Source: Dipteris shenzhenensis
Lineage: Eukaryota; Polypodiophyta; Polypodiopsida; Gleicheniales
Assembly (NCBI GenBank): GCA_047967505.1
Contig: CM106538.1
Reading direction: 5' to 3' (one strand)
Length of the DNA stretch: 64,000 nucleotides
Numbering within the stretch: position 1 is the first letter of the stretch; the number at the start of each line of letters is the position of its first letter. The notes below the pieces were generated by a model that saw only the letters and a program-made list of their open reading frames with translations, was not told the origin of the DNA and made no database searches. A program made the translations under genes and the position numbers. Positions 41,600 through 52,902 of this stretch are shown piece after piece.

Positions 41600-42250
41600 T
41601 TAAGAAGCTACAATTTTGTGCATCATGTGGAAAATGCGAGGTTTGGATTGGGAAAAGCAAGAAACTTACTGGGAAATTAGATTCATAGATGCAATAGTGC
41701 TTGTAAGACCGATCCAGACTATTTGCCAAGTGCAAGTATGGCTTTCCTTTCGACAACCATCCAAAGACGAAGGCATCTGTAGATCCACAGACCTATCGAT
41801 GGATGTACTACCGACTCAGCCAATAACACCAGAATGTGGTCCCATACTATGCTACAGTATTGGTATTATGGCAAGGGCACATGAACATTCATAGAATCAC
41901 AAATACCGGCCTCTCATACTACTTGCTAAAGTATGCCATGAAGACGAAGCCTATAGGAAATCTAAACTTGAATATTGAAGATGCAAAACGATTGGGCCTT
42001 GAGACACTTGATCCATTAAAGTCAAAGATGATTACCGCATATATGCTATCCAAGCCAACATCACCAACCGAGGCAACATTTACAAGTACCCACTATTCAT
42101 CGTAGCGAGGCTTCGTAGCGAGGCTGTATACTTAGTCGACTCCTCACCATTAGAGCTTCGACAAAGGTACTTGCGAAACTACTGTGTCACAACAATCCAT
42201 CCTATCGATACATATTATGGGCATCCAAGCATACTAGAGTAGCTTACATT
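41600..42250 (+). pseudogene. Helitron-like Rep-helicase linker region
   Basis: Broken frames read CKYGFPFDNHPK and then VDPQTYRWMYYRLSQ. After a TAA comes NVVPYYATVLVLW, HMNIHRITNTGLSYYLLKYA, ITAYMLSKPTSPTEATF. The pattern VVPY-x-LLL...HxNI...YLLKYxxK is the conserved segment between the Rep and helicase domains of plant Helitrons. The HUH nuclease motif itself was not found upstream. Positions after 42105 are frameshifted but still contain SPPELRQRYLRNY-like and YYGHPS sequence leading into the helicase. Confidence 0.65.
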
Positions 42251-42314
42251 TTATGAACATTGGAAGTCATTCACACCCCAAAAAGAACGAAGGCACAATA
42301 CAACACAAGGTACA

Positions 42315-43640
42315 ATGATAGACTCATTCAACAACTATGTATATCCGACCTCGACCTTGACTGAAGATCAAAGAGCTATTTACCATAACATTTTTGAGAT
42401 AGCAACGGGGCTGCATATTGTTTGTGGCACACCTGGGTTAGGAAAGACGTTCATCACCAAGTACATAACTTATCATCATGTCCTACACAGGAAGTCCATA
42501 GTCTTGTCAGCGATGATTGGTGTTGCAGCATTATGATTGAGCCATCTTGCGACAACAGTCCATCATCAATTCGCACTTCCAAAGAAGAATGAGATGTTTC
42601 ATAGCACACTTTTCAAATTAGACGATCACTATTTTGCATTGCTCACTGCAGACACCATCATCATCGATGAGATATCCATGATGACATGTCAAATGATGAA
42701 CATGTTAGTCTGACAACTGTGTGAGATTTGCAACAGCAATACTCTAGATCCATTCCACTCCAAAAAGCTAATTCTTTTTTGTGACATGCAGCAGCTCCCG
42801 CCAGTATGCAAATGCAGAGTTGCTCCTAAGGAATATTGTCATAAGTGTCACATCAGCAACTCACCTTTCTGGAGAATGGCTACATTTCACCATATGCATG
42901 CCTCAATCCGGCACTTAGAAGATCCATATTTCAACAGCTTCTTAAACATCATTTGCACTATAACACCAATAGAAGATCAGATTAAACAATATCTCGTTGG
43001 GACAATCATCACAGATGAGGAGGCACAAAGCTTCATCGACACAGAGACCATTGATTTGTGCACGCACAAAGAGGATGCACAACAATATAACAATAATATC
43101 CTGAGATCACAATTTCCAATAACTGACATCATGCGAGTACAGGTTGTATAGAATGCAGATAACATTCCAGAATTACAAGATTGGACAATCGATCGGGATT
43201 TCCATGAGCTTCAGCACGTAGCAATTGGTGCTAGGATCATGCTAACAAAAAATATTAATTTGACAATAGGATCTGCCAATGGGGCAATAGCAACTATTCG
43301 TAACCTGGAGTGGCATGAAACAATAGGCATGTTGACAAAGATTCATGCCATTATCTCTTCCACATGTGAGCCTATTACACTCAGATGCTCGAAGCACACA
43401 CGAAAGGTCCTGAACGCGGAACTTGGTACCACAAGACAACATTTCCAATCACACTCGCATATGCGATAACCAGACACAAGTTACAAGGCTTGACACTACA
43501 TGGAATGATATTAATCATTATACGTGAATCGTTTGCTCCAGGATTGATGTATGTTATGCTGTCTCGAGTCACGAGCCGCCGGTGACATCTTCATGTCTTG
43601 CATAGCATAAAACCTTTCGACTTCGTGTGCCCATGCCTCA
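42315..43640 (+). pseudogene. PIF1-type helicase of a Helitron-like element
   Basis: The helicase follows in the same order as in Helitron RepHel proteins. Walker A is CGTPGLGKTFITKYI (42425-42448 core). Walker B is IIIDEISMM near 42651, then FCDMQQLPPV near 42778, AYAITRHKLQGLTL near 43470 and YVMLSRVTSRR near 43550. Stops at 42534, 42717 and 43149 and a frameshift near 43400 disable it. PIF1-family 5'-3' DNA helicases unwind the strand during rolling-circle transposition. Left and right Helitron termini (5' TC, 3' hairpin-CTRR) could not be identified. Confidence 0.8.
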
Positions 43641-44067
43641 TATAGTATACCCACAATGTAATTAAAAAAGGTAATATCCCTTCACCATCCATGAATCGAT
43701 ACGATATTTTTATTAATTAATAGCTAAAATGCTAAATATACAGTTCAGCATATAATCTCAAACCTGTGCTTTGAAGCCAATCAAGCATTCTACATTCCTT
43801 CCTTGTATAACTTAGTCACTATTTATTTTGGTAGATCGTACAAAAGGGATGCCTCTTTTTTTCAAAAAATGGCTACTACAAAAGAGGTACGTATGCATGC
43901 GTAACTATTTTCTTTGAGAAAACCATTCTATTTAACATCAATCTACATTTATTCATACATTCATTTTCATTTTTCAGCTTTTCCAACCATTCAAACGAAA
44001 AGCTATAGAAAAAAAGGAAGATGAAGAATGCGCCTTAAAAAAACATAAAAAAGAAAGCAACATTTTC

Positions 44068-44531
44068 TTCAATGATAAATAGATGAGAAGAGCAAATGTG
44101 GCAGGCATGCAACCACAAGAATTAGTATCTTTGGATTTAACTCATACGAGAAATACCATCCCTTGATGGCAAAAGTAACGCAGATTCTGCAGCATAGACC
44201 TAGGGGGAGCAACGAGCTCATAGATGGATTGATAAAACACATTATACAAAAGCTATCCAATGTCTAGGAGACCATGGATGAGTTGTTGCCCTGCACAAAA
44301 GCACAAGTGATACTTGATAAACATACCAAGGGAATACCAATCTTTTGCATAACAATTCTACACTTTGCCTTCAACGTCGAACTTGAAGAGCTTGCCAATC
44401 TTGACAACCAAGTAGCTGATAGCATATCACAACAATTCAAGGATGCATACAATCTACAGCAAGGCAAATGGCCAATAACCATTGACAAGATAGCATACAA
44501 AATTGATCTAGAATTTGGAGAAAAAAACTAG
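44068..44531 (+). pseudogene. Unidentified open frame downstream of the helicase
   Basis: About 150 residues in one frame with one TAG (near 44268). It begins IDEKSKCGRHATTRISIFGF and contains YEKYHPLMAKVTQILQHRPR and MDELLPCTKAQVILDKHTKG. The end is rich in Asp/Gln/Ile (LANLDNQVADSISQQF). It looks helical and coding, not random, but I recognise no family. It lies between the helicase and the Copia-A insertion, so it may belong to the same element. Confidence 0.4.
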
Positions 44532-44585
44532 GGGCCATCAGCAGCAATCTTCCCAAAAAGCAGCCTAACCCTACCCACAATACAT

Positions 44586-44935
44586 TGAGAAGATTGTGGA
44601 AGAGAGGGAAGGAGTCTCACTTGCGGCTTTCTCACATGCATAATGGGGGAATACACACAAAGGTGGAGGCTGAAAACAATTTTCCTCTTCTTAGTTGTGA
44701 AAGCCAAAAGAACACAAGTACAAAGAAATAGAAGAACCCTATATGTGGGTCTCAAAACCAAACTCAACTAACTAAGGTGGCATACTAACTGAGCCACGAA
44801 CTAGTGTAGATAAGGATAGCTGTCATCCAGCTATTATTCATGGGCGGTGTACCAACCGCATCTCCAGCTAACAAGTCGGTGACATAGGTACACAACGGTC
44901 ACCCTAGCATATCTCGAGTGGAGCTCGATATCTCA
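44586..44935 (-). repeat. Copia-A 3' LTR
   Basis: 350 bp starting TGAGATATCGAGC and ending CAATCTTCTCA on the minus strand. Differs from the other copy at about six positions, all transitions. Confidence 0.93.
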
Positions 44936-46817
44936 AGACTCCCCCTCGAGCTCAATCCCAAATCCTGCACACCAAGTAGGTCTCTGAACTTGCGCAGCTT
45001 CTTTGCGCCCAATGCTTTCGTGAATATGTCAGCTACCTGATCCTCTGTGCTGACATAAACTAGATCAATAAGACCTAGTAAAACCTTCTCCCGCACATAG
45101 TGATAATGCACCTCAATGTGCTTTGTTCTGGCATGAAAGACTGGGTTCTTTGCCAAATGTATACTACTCATGTTGTCACAATAAATGACAACCGGCCCCC
45201 ATCTGTAGACTGATGCATATCATAGAGTAGCTTATGCAACCAAGCTACCTCACATGCAGCCATTGCTGCACCCCTGTACTCAGCCTCTATGCTTGACAAG
45301 GCAACTGTAGGCTGTTTCTTGCTGCTCCAAGTGACTGCAGCACTCCCAAAAGAGAACACATATCCACTGGTAGATCGTCTATCTGAAATACTACCAGCCC
45401 AATCAACATCAGTGTATCCATGGAACTGTATCTGAACCCCAGCCTCATAAAATAGTCCATACTGCAATGTGGACTTCACATACCTGAGTATGCGTCTAGG
45501 CGCATCCAAATGCGGTTTCCTTGGAGCCTGCATAAACTGACTTACCAACCCAATAGCATAGCTCAAATCTGGCCTGGTAATAGTCATGTAAATCAAACTT
45601 CCTACTATGCGTCTGTACATAGTAGGGTCTTCCAGAAGCTCACTTGCATCTGTGCTCAGCTTCACATTCTGCTCCAAAGGAACTGAAATAGGCTTATAGC
45701 CTGTCATCCCATATTTGGACAGCATGTCCAATCCATACTGCCTCTGCAAGAGCTGTATCCCACTTGGTGATCTAATCACCTCAATTCCCAAGAAATAACA
45801 CAGCTCTCCCAAATCTTTCATCTCAAACTTCTGCCTCAATAGCATTTTCACATGAAGGATATCTTCATCACTATCACCTGTGATGATCAAATCATCAACA
45901 TAAATGACCAGCAGCATAATCCCTTTCTCTGTTTTTCTCACATAGAGTGAGAAATATGCCTTGGAAATCTGAAAGCCAATAGTGACAAGATACTGTCCTA
46001 TCTTGTCAGACCATGCTCTAGGTGCTTGCTTCAAGCCATACAAGGCTTTCTTCAACCTGCAAACAAACTCAGGATGAGTAGCATGAACATAACCTGCTAG
46101 CTGCTCCATAAAGACCTCTTCTTGCAAATCACCATGCAAGAAGGCATTCTTTACATCCATCTGATGTAAAGACCATCCCTTTGACGCAGCCATAGCAATG
46201 GCTGCTCTTACGGTTGCCATCCTTGCAACTGGGCTGAAAGTTTCTTCATAATCAATGCCATATCTCTGTGCATACCCCTTGACAACTAATCTTGCCTTGT
46301 ATCTATTCACAGAACCATCTGCATTGTGCTTGATCTTATAAGTCCACTTACAACCAATTGCATTCTTGCCTTTAAGCAAAGGCACCAATTCCCATGTAGC
46401 ATTAGCATCCAAGGCATCCATTTCTTCATCCATGGCTTTCTCCCATTTTTCATTTCCCATGGCTTGCTCAAAAGAAGTGGGTTGTGGTTCCTGTATCACT
46501 TTGACCATATAGGCATAGTGAATGGCTGTAAATCCATCATATTTCAGCCTATCCACAGGATACCTAACCCTGGTAGACCTGCACAAAATAGGCTCACTTC
46601 CAGGTGCTCTCAAAACATCCCTCGTCTTCCTTACTCCAGGTGTAACAACAGAAGGAATACCCAACTCATCATCAATGCTCTGTTCTGAGCCACTGGATTC
46701 ACCATCCACACAAGAGTGACCTGCATTCACATCATACATGGGCTGATCTACCTTCTCTTTCCCTTTTCATGATACTTGCGTACCACTCTCTGCATTGCTT
46801 TGAGGGGATTCTCCTGA
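44899..46817 (-). pseudogene. Copia-A reverse transcriptase and RNase H
   Basis: The frame 46739-45168 carries the [76 protein letters not shown] and the catalytic [16 protein letters not shown]. RNase H follows (YTDVDWAGS, SSIEAEYRG). A run of five C instead of three on the plus strand at about 45195 breaks the frame after DMHQSTDG. The end (44899-45171) has MSSIHLAKNPVFHARTKHIE and VADIFTKALG. The upstream linker is disturbed by a CA insertion near 46840. YVDD and the RNase H acidic residues are intact. Confidence 0.9.
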
Positions 46818-46819
46818 TC

Positions 46820-48181
46820 TCAATCTGCCTGTGTCCATGGCGAAGTATGTGAACCACTGGTAGAGGACACTCCAGGTCCACTGATATTTTGTGATTGCTG
46901 CTGTGCATTCTGTGCAGCATTACCATTTTGTGCATCTACATCAATCATCACATTTACGGGTTTATACCAGCTGCTCATCTCATCAAAAACAACATCTCTG
47001 CTCACTGTGAACTTACGTGTAGAAGGGTTATAGCATCTATACCCTTTCTGCTGCAGAGAATAACCAATAAAGACGCACTTCTCAGCTTTTGGATCCAACT
47101 TGGACCTCAGCTTATCTGGCACATGGACATAGGCAATGCAACCAAAAATCTTCAAATGAGAAATATCTGGTTTCCTACCAGTATACATCTCCTTTGGCGT
47201 CATGCCATGTATTGCTGCAGTGGGAGTCCTATTCATTATATAGACTGCTGTAGCAACTGCTTCAGCCCAATAATAATATGGTAGATCTTTTTCATTTAGC
47301 ATAGCCCGAGATACCTCTCCAATATGCCTGTTTTTTCTTTCTGCAATTCCATTTTGCTGTGGGGTATGACTGCATGAATATTGATGGTATATACCATGCT
47401 CCTGCAAGAACCTTGCAAACTCATTTGAGAGGTACTGTCCCCCTCCGTCTGACCTTAGGCATTTTATTTGCAGGCCTGTTTCTTTTTCAACCATAGCTTT
47501 GAAAGCTTTGAAGTGTCCAAACACTTCACTTTTCTTTTTCATAAAATACACCCACAGTTTTTTGCTGAAGTCATCAATAAATGTGATAAAATAGTGACAG
47601 CCTCCAATAGATGCAACTTTTGTAGTCCACACATTAGAGTGGATTAATTCCAATGGCTTCGTACTCTCTTGAACATGCCTAGGAAAAGGTTTCCTTACCT
47701 GTTTCCCAAATTGACAGGCTTCACAAACCTTGTGCATTTCTGCAACCTTGAATTTAGGCAATCCTGCAACAATATTTTGGGCTTGCATTGATTTAAGTCG
47801 CTGTATATTAACATGACCGATGCATTTGTGCCAGATATCAATATCTGCAACTACACCGGTCCCATGTGCAAACATTGCTGCACTCAATTCAGACATGTCT
47901 GCATCCAACGTAAACATCCTGCCCTTCTTCTTTCCTTTTGCTATCAAGCGACCATTATTTTTCATATCCTCAACAAAGCATCCACGAGGATTAAATCTGA
48001 CCTGCAAGCCCTGCTCAACCATCTGACCAACAGAAACTAGGTTCTTGGTGATGTTCGGGACATGAAATACATCAGACAAGTATTTCTTTTTCCCATCCTG
48101 CATAGACAAAGGAATTTTGCCAAGCTGCACAATAGGATGTGCAGTATCATCACCAGTCTCCACAAATCCTGGCTTTTCCAT
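46820..48181 (-). pseudogene. Copia-A GAG-pre-integrase and integrase
   Basis: A 453-residue open frame. The pre-integrase finger is IWHKCIGHVNIQRLKSM...CEACQFGKQ. The core reads LIHSNVWTT, so the first catalytic Asp is Asn, then LRSDGGGQY and IAERKNRHIG. The second Asp and the Glu are intact. [12 protein letters not shown] and VFIGYSLQQKGYRC are typical of Copia integrase tails. With the first Asp of the DDE triad lost, this integrase should be inactive. Copia-B has the same change. Confidence 0.9.
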
Positions 48182-48193
48182 TCTCCTTGCATC

Positions 48194-49203
48194 TTACATC
48201 CATTCTGCATGACCTGTCATGTGGTTTGACGCACCTGAGTCAACATACCACACATCATTTTGTTCTTCTGCACTTGTCACAGAATTGGTCATATGCTGCA
48301 CCATAAATAGATGCTCATTTCTATCATCACCCTGCCTGCTAGAAGATGCATAATTACCTTGTTGCAATTTTCCATTCATAATGTCATTCTGCTTTTTGTA
48401 GCAGTCCTTAGCCATATGACCCATTTTGCCACAATAGTAGCATTCAACATTGCTATTTGCATTTTGGCTTCTCTGCCATCCACCATGACCTCTTTGGCTC
48501 TCCCTGACTCTAGAGTTACCATGTCCTCCTGCATAGGACTGGTTTTCTCGCGTTTGCTGCATATTCTGATTTCTACCACGGCCTGCAGATCGGCCTCCTC
48601 TACCTCTACCTCTACCTCTACCAGCATTTGAGTAGAAGACAATTTCTTTTGAAGTTCCTGCTGAAGAAGATGCACCACCATTTCTCTGCTCTTCAGAAAT
48701 TAGAAGAGCAATCAGCTCCTCAAAATCAGAAAATTTTTCACGGACGGCAATGGATGTCCGGAACTATGCATAATCCTTTCCTAGACCATTCAAGGTCACA
48801 GAAACCAAATCATCATCATCCACTGGCTCAAATTTTCTCTCTGCACATTGTGCAACTCTTGTTTGAGTTGCATTTTCCTGGCTTGCGTATTTGTGCTGTA
48901 CATTTTTGCCAAAGTATCCCATGCCTCCTTTGGCGTATTTGCATCCTGAATATGCACAATCATGGAGTCCGAAATGCTGATAGATAGCCAGTACATAACT
49001 TTCCTGGCTCTCTCATGCCATCCTTTGAATGCCTGCATTTCCTGTTGACTGGGAACATTAGGAAGAACAGGTTCTTCTTCATTTCCTGTAATGAATTCCC
49101 AATAGCCTTTTCCCATCAAGAAATTCGTCATTCTAAACTTCCATGCCTGGAAGTTGTTCTTGTCAAGCTTTTCAGTGACAATCTGTGAAAGAGAATCATA
49201 TGC
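48194..49203 (-). pseudogene. Copia-A gag and protease
   Basis: The start is MAYDSLSQIVTEKLDKNNFQ at 49203, a short Copia gag leader. Then LMGKGYWEFITGNEEE and KEAWDTLAKMYSTNTQARKM. A 61-bp deletion, seen by comparison with Copia-C, breaks the frame near 48825. Beyond it the CCHC knuckle (CYYCGKMGHMAKDC) and the protease active site VWYVDSGASNHMT are intact. A TAA at 48194-48196 stands where Copia-B has CAA. Confidence 0.88.
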
Positions 49204-49737
49204 CATTACACAACACTGCAAAATATTATGTCACTGCAAAAAACACAGCTTTTGCCTCACACGGGCAGATCTGCAAAACTGACAAAAGTGGTATTTCACC
49301 ACACAGTCACTTCCTAGTGACGATTTTGCATCAACAGGCAATAGGCATCAATCTGCAACTCCCAATATCTCTGCACACAGGCATACGATGCAATTTCTGT
49401 GGCACCTTTCCACCGATTAGCCGCGCAGTGGTCGCACAGCCAAAAACAGGGCCTTTTTCTGAGTGCCTGCAAAGGACTTCCGCCTTCAAAACGGGCCCCG
49501 AAACGGCCTCAAATCAGAAAAATAACCTCACTAGAGGCTTTGCCCTGTCCTGCAGCATATACTGCGCTCTCGCAACACCGCGAAGGGCGTCTCAATCTGA
49601 AACAGTGCACTCCTGCACTTCTGGCTGTGCTACCTGCAGAGATTTGCTCCCAAACTCAAAATAGGAAAGCAACACTGGTCCTCTTACCAGGACACCACGA
49701 ACTTGGCTTGCTTTCTTGAGCTCCTTACCATGAACAA

Positions 49738-49750
49738 GGCTCTGATACCA
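49738..49750 (-). promoter_or_regulatory. Copia-A primer-binding site
   Basis: ggctctgatacca on the plus strand, TGGTATCAGAGCC on the element's strand, directly adjoining the LTR. Confidence 0.93.
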
Positions 49751-50100
49751 TGAGAAGATTGTGGGAGAGAGGGAAGGAGTCTCACTTGCGGCTTTCTCAC
49801 ATGCACAATGGGGGAATACACACAAAGGTGGAGGCTGAAAACAGTTTTCCTCTTCTTAGTTGTGAAAGCCAAAAGAACACAAGTACAAAGAAATAGAAGA
49901 ACCCTATATGTGGGTCTCAAAACCAAACTCAACTAACTAAGGTGGCATACTAATTGAGCCACGAACTAGTGTAGATAAGGATAGCTGTCATCCAGCTATT
50001 ATTCGTGGGCGGTGTACCAACCGCATCTCCAGCTAACAAGTCGGTGACATAGGTACACAACGGTCACCCTGGCATATCTCGAGTGGAGCTCGATATCTCA
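49751..50100 (-). repeat. Copia-A 5' LTR
   Basis: 350 bp, matching 44586-44935. ACAT follows outside at 50101-50104. Confidence 0.93.
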
Positions 50101-50210
50101 ACATACATAACATCCTTTCGAAGTATATATATTTTTCCATATAATAGATTTAACTTTCACTCATACTTTATTCAATTTTATGAACAGGAGACACAATTAA
50201 GGAACCAACC

Positions 50211-50482
50211 ATGTCAAACAACAATACCACATCGGTAACAAATTTTATCTATTGCATCACTTGTCTACGAAATGGGAAAAAATATATTGGACAACTACAT
50301 ACATTGAAACACGTCTGAAGTGACACAAAACTAACCCACCATCTAAAATGATCGATGATGTCCATAAGTACAAACCATTTGAAAAACACTTCAACGTGGT
50401 CTTGGCATTAACTCTGAATATAGTGGAAGCGAATAACTTAGAACATCAACTCGAATGGCCCAACCAGGACTGGGCATTTTGA
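50211..50482 (+). pseudogene. GIY-YIG nuclease domain (decayed)
   Basis: An ATG at 50211 is followed by VTNFIYCITCLRNGKKYIGQ, matching the GIY-(x)n-YIG core (Phe for Gly in the first box). After one extra base near 50308 the frame continues RLK-stop-HKTNPPSKM, KYKPFEKHFNVVLALTLNI and VEANNLEHQLEW. The Arg, the His and the late Glu expected for the family are therefore all present. GIY-YIG nucleases cut DNA with one metal ion and occur in Penelope-like elements, giant viruses, repair genes and homing endonucleases. It directly follows the Copia-A insertion, which separates it from the helicase-side frame. Confidence 0.6.
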
Positions 50483-51318
50483 TGATTCTATAGCTTGGCT
50501 ACGATGTCGACCACCTGGATTTGATGCTTGGAAGGATATTTGATTGAGCTATGATGCTCAAGAGTGTGTTGTGTGGACTATGATGTCCTTTGTTTCGTGA
50601 AGCTATGAGGTTTTGATTTTGTTTGAGTGGTTAGTTGTAATGGTGACAAGTTCGGTAGGAATGAGCCAAAATTTTTGTTGTGATTTTCTGTTGACACCCT
50701 CTTTGGATCAAGGAGGGTGTTGGAGGGGTGATCCTTGTAGGAGTGGTAGCAAAGACACAAGTTTGGAGACTGCTCACGATTGGTTGATGTTTGCTGGTTG
50801 GCACTTGGTCATTGGACCATGCAAGTGATCAAGTGTCATTGGAGAATCAAGCAAGACGTGGACACTTGGTAGTTCAAGAGAAGAACTACACGTTGCATGG
50901 AGGTGGTGATCCTTGACGATTACAAAAGACTTCACATCGAGTTGATATGTCCTTTTGTCATGATCTCATGAAGAGCATGAGAGCCATGAGGTCAGAGTTT
51001 GATAGATAGTCCTCCGTTGTGCAGTTGTTCATCAGTATACTAGGTTATAGTCGAGTCTTCTTAAGCCAAAAAACTTGGTAGAGTTGAGGCGTAGATTTTG
51101 ATTGAATAAAGGGATTGATTATGTGATCTATTTTGCCTTCATCTGATCGTGTCATGAGATTATCTATTGAGTAAATATTTCTTAGTTTATGCGAAGAGTG
51201 AATCTCACAAGCAAAGGATTGTTTATTCACTCTGATTTCCAACACTTTTTGCATGCTGAAAAGTAAAGTCATTAGCCACAAAAAAGTTAGTATTTCATGA
51301 CTCATGGTGGTGGATAGT
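50483..51318. other. Non-coding, no recognised gene
   Basis: Short open frames only. The region ends where the Copia-B LTR remnant begins. Confidence 0.45.
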
Positions 51319-51424
51319 GTGAAGAGAGTGGGAGAGAGGTAAGGAGTCTCACTTGCAGCTTTCTCACATACACAATGGGGGAATACACACAAAGGTGGAG
51401 GCTGAAAATAGTTTTCCTCTTCCC
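51319..51424 (-). repeat. Copia-B LTR remnant
   Basis: Matches the first 100 or so plus-strand bases of the Copia-A left LTR (ggagtctcacttgc, aatgggggaatacacacaaa). The remaining LTR and the purine tract are deleted, so the RNase H frame runs on into it. Confidence 0.85.
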
Positions 51425-52902
51425 CTCGAGCTCAATCCTAATTCTTGCACACCAAGCAGGTCTCTGAACTTGTGCAGCTTCTCTATGCCCAATGCCTTTG
51501 TGAATATGTCAGCTACCTGATCCTCTATGCTGACATAAACTAGATCAATAAGACCTACTAGAACCTTCTCCCGTACATAGTGGTAATGCACCTCAATGTG
51601 CTTTGTTCTGGCATGAAGGACTGGGTTCTTTGCCAAATGTATACTACTCATGTTGTCACAATAAATGACAACCGGCCCATCTGTAGACTGATGCATATCA
51701 TAGAGTAGCTTATGCAACCAAGCTACCTCACATGCAGTGATTGCTGCACCTCTGTACTCAGCCTCCGTGCTCGACAAGGCAACTGTAGGCTGTTTCTTGC
51801 TGCTCCAAGTGACTGCAGCACTCCCAAAAGAGAACACATATCCACTGGTAGATCGCCTATCAGAAATACTACCAGCCCAATCAACATCAGTGTATCCATG
51901 CAACTGTATCTAAACCCTAGCCTCATAAAATAGTCCATACTGCAATGTGGACTTCACATACCTGAGTATGCGTCTAGCCGCATCCAAATGCGGTTTCCTT
52001 GGAGCCTGCATAAACTGACTTACCAACCCAACAGCATAGCTCAAATCTGGCTTGGTAATAGTCATGTAAATCAAACTTCCTACTATGCGTCTGTACATAG
52101 TAGGGTCTTCTAGAAGCTCACCTACATCTATGCTCAGCTTCACATTCTGCTCCAAAGGAACTGAAATAGCCTTGCAGCCTGTCATCCCATATTTGGACAG
52201 CATGTCCAGTCCATACTGCCTCTGCAAGAGCTGTATCCCACTTGGTGATCTAATCACCTCAATGCCCAAGAAATAACACAGCTCTCCCAAATCCTTCATC
52301 TCAAACTTCTGCCTCAATAGCATTTTCACATGAAGGATATCTTCATCACTATCACTTGTGATGATCAAATCATCAACATAAATGACCAGCAGCATAATCC
52401 CTTTCTCTGTTTTTCTCACATAGAGTGAGAAATCTGCCTTGGAAATCTGAAAGCCAATAGTGACAAGATACTGTCCTATCTTGTCAGACCATGCTCTAGG
52501 TGCTTGCTTCAAGCCATACAAGGCTTTCTTCAACCTGCAAACAAACTCAGGATGAGTAGCATGAACATAACCTGCTGGCTGCTCCATAAAGACCTCTTCT
52601 TGCAAATCACCATGCAAGAAGGCATTCTTTACATCCATCTGATGTAAAGACCATCCCTTTGATGTAGCCATAGCAATGGCTGCTCTTACGGTTGCCATCC
52701 TTGCAACTGGGCTGAAAGTTTCTTCATAATCAATGCCATATGTCTGTGTATACCCCTTGACAACTAATCTTGCCTTGTATCTATTCACAGAACCATCTGC
52801 ATTGTGCTTGATCTTATAAACCCACTTACAGCCAATTGCATTCTTGTCTTTAGGCAAAGGCACCAATTCCCATGTAGCATTTGCATCCAAGGCATCCATT
52901 TC
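51364..52902 (-). pseudogene. Copia-B reverse transcriptase and RNase H
   Basis: RT (52899-51910) is open. It contains [48 protein letters not shown] and the catalytic [21 protein letters not shown] at 51910, where Copia-A has CAG, separates it from RNase H (51903-51364: YTDVDWAGS, SSTEAEYRG, YCDNMSSIHL, VADIFTKALG). Here the C-run is three, as in the parental sequence, so RNase H stays in frame. The carboxyl end is novel because the deletion joins it to LTR sequence. Confidence 0.9.

Larger units (their letters stand above)
44586..50100 (-). mobile_element. Copia-A retrotransposon, complete structure, broken ORF
   Basis: A 5515-bp element with two 350-bp LTRs (44586-44935 and 49751-50100). 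It reads right to left: primer site at 49738-49750, gag, protease, integrase, RT and RNase H, then a GAGGGGGAGTCT purine tract against the left LTR. The LTRs differ by about six transitions, so the insertion is fairly recent. ACAT flanks both ends (44582-44585 and 50101-50104), a 4-bp target duplication. The reading frame has a 61-bp gag deletion, one stop, a CA insertion and a 2-bp C-run expansion. Confidence 0.92.

Noticed and set aside
46326-46719. Plus-strand frames inside Copia-A and Copia-B
   Set aside because: Antisense shadows of the RT-linker coding region that recur at the same place in both copies.
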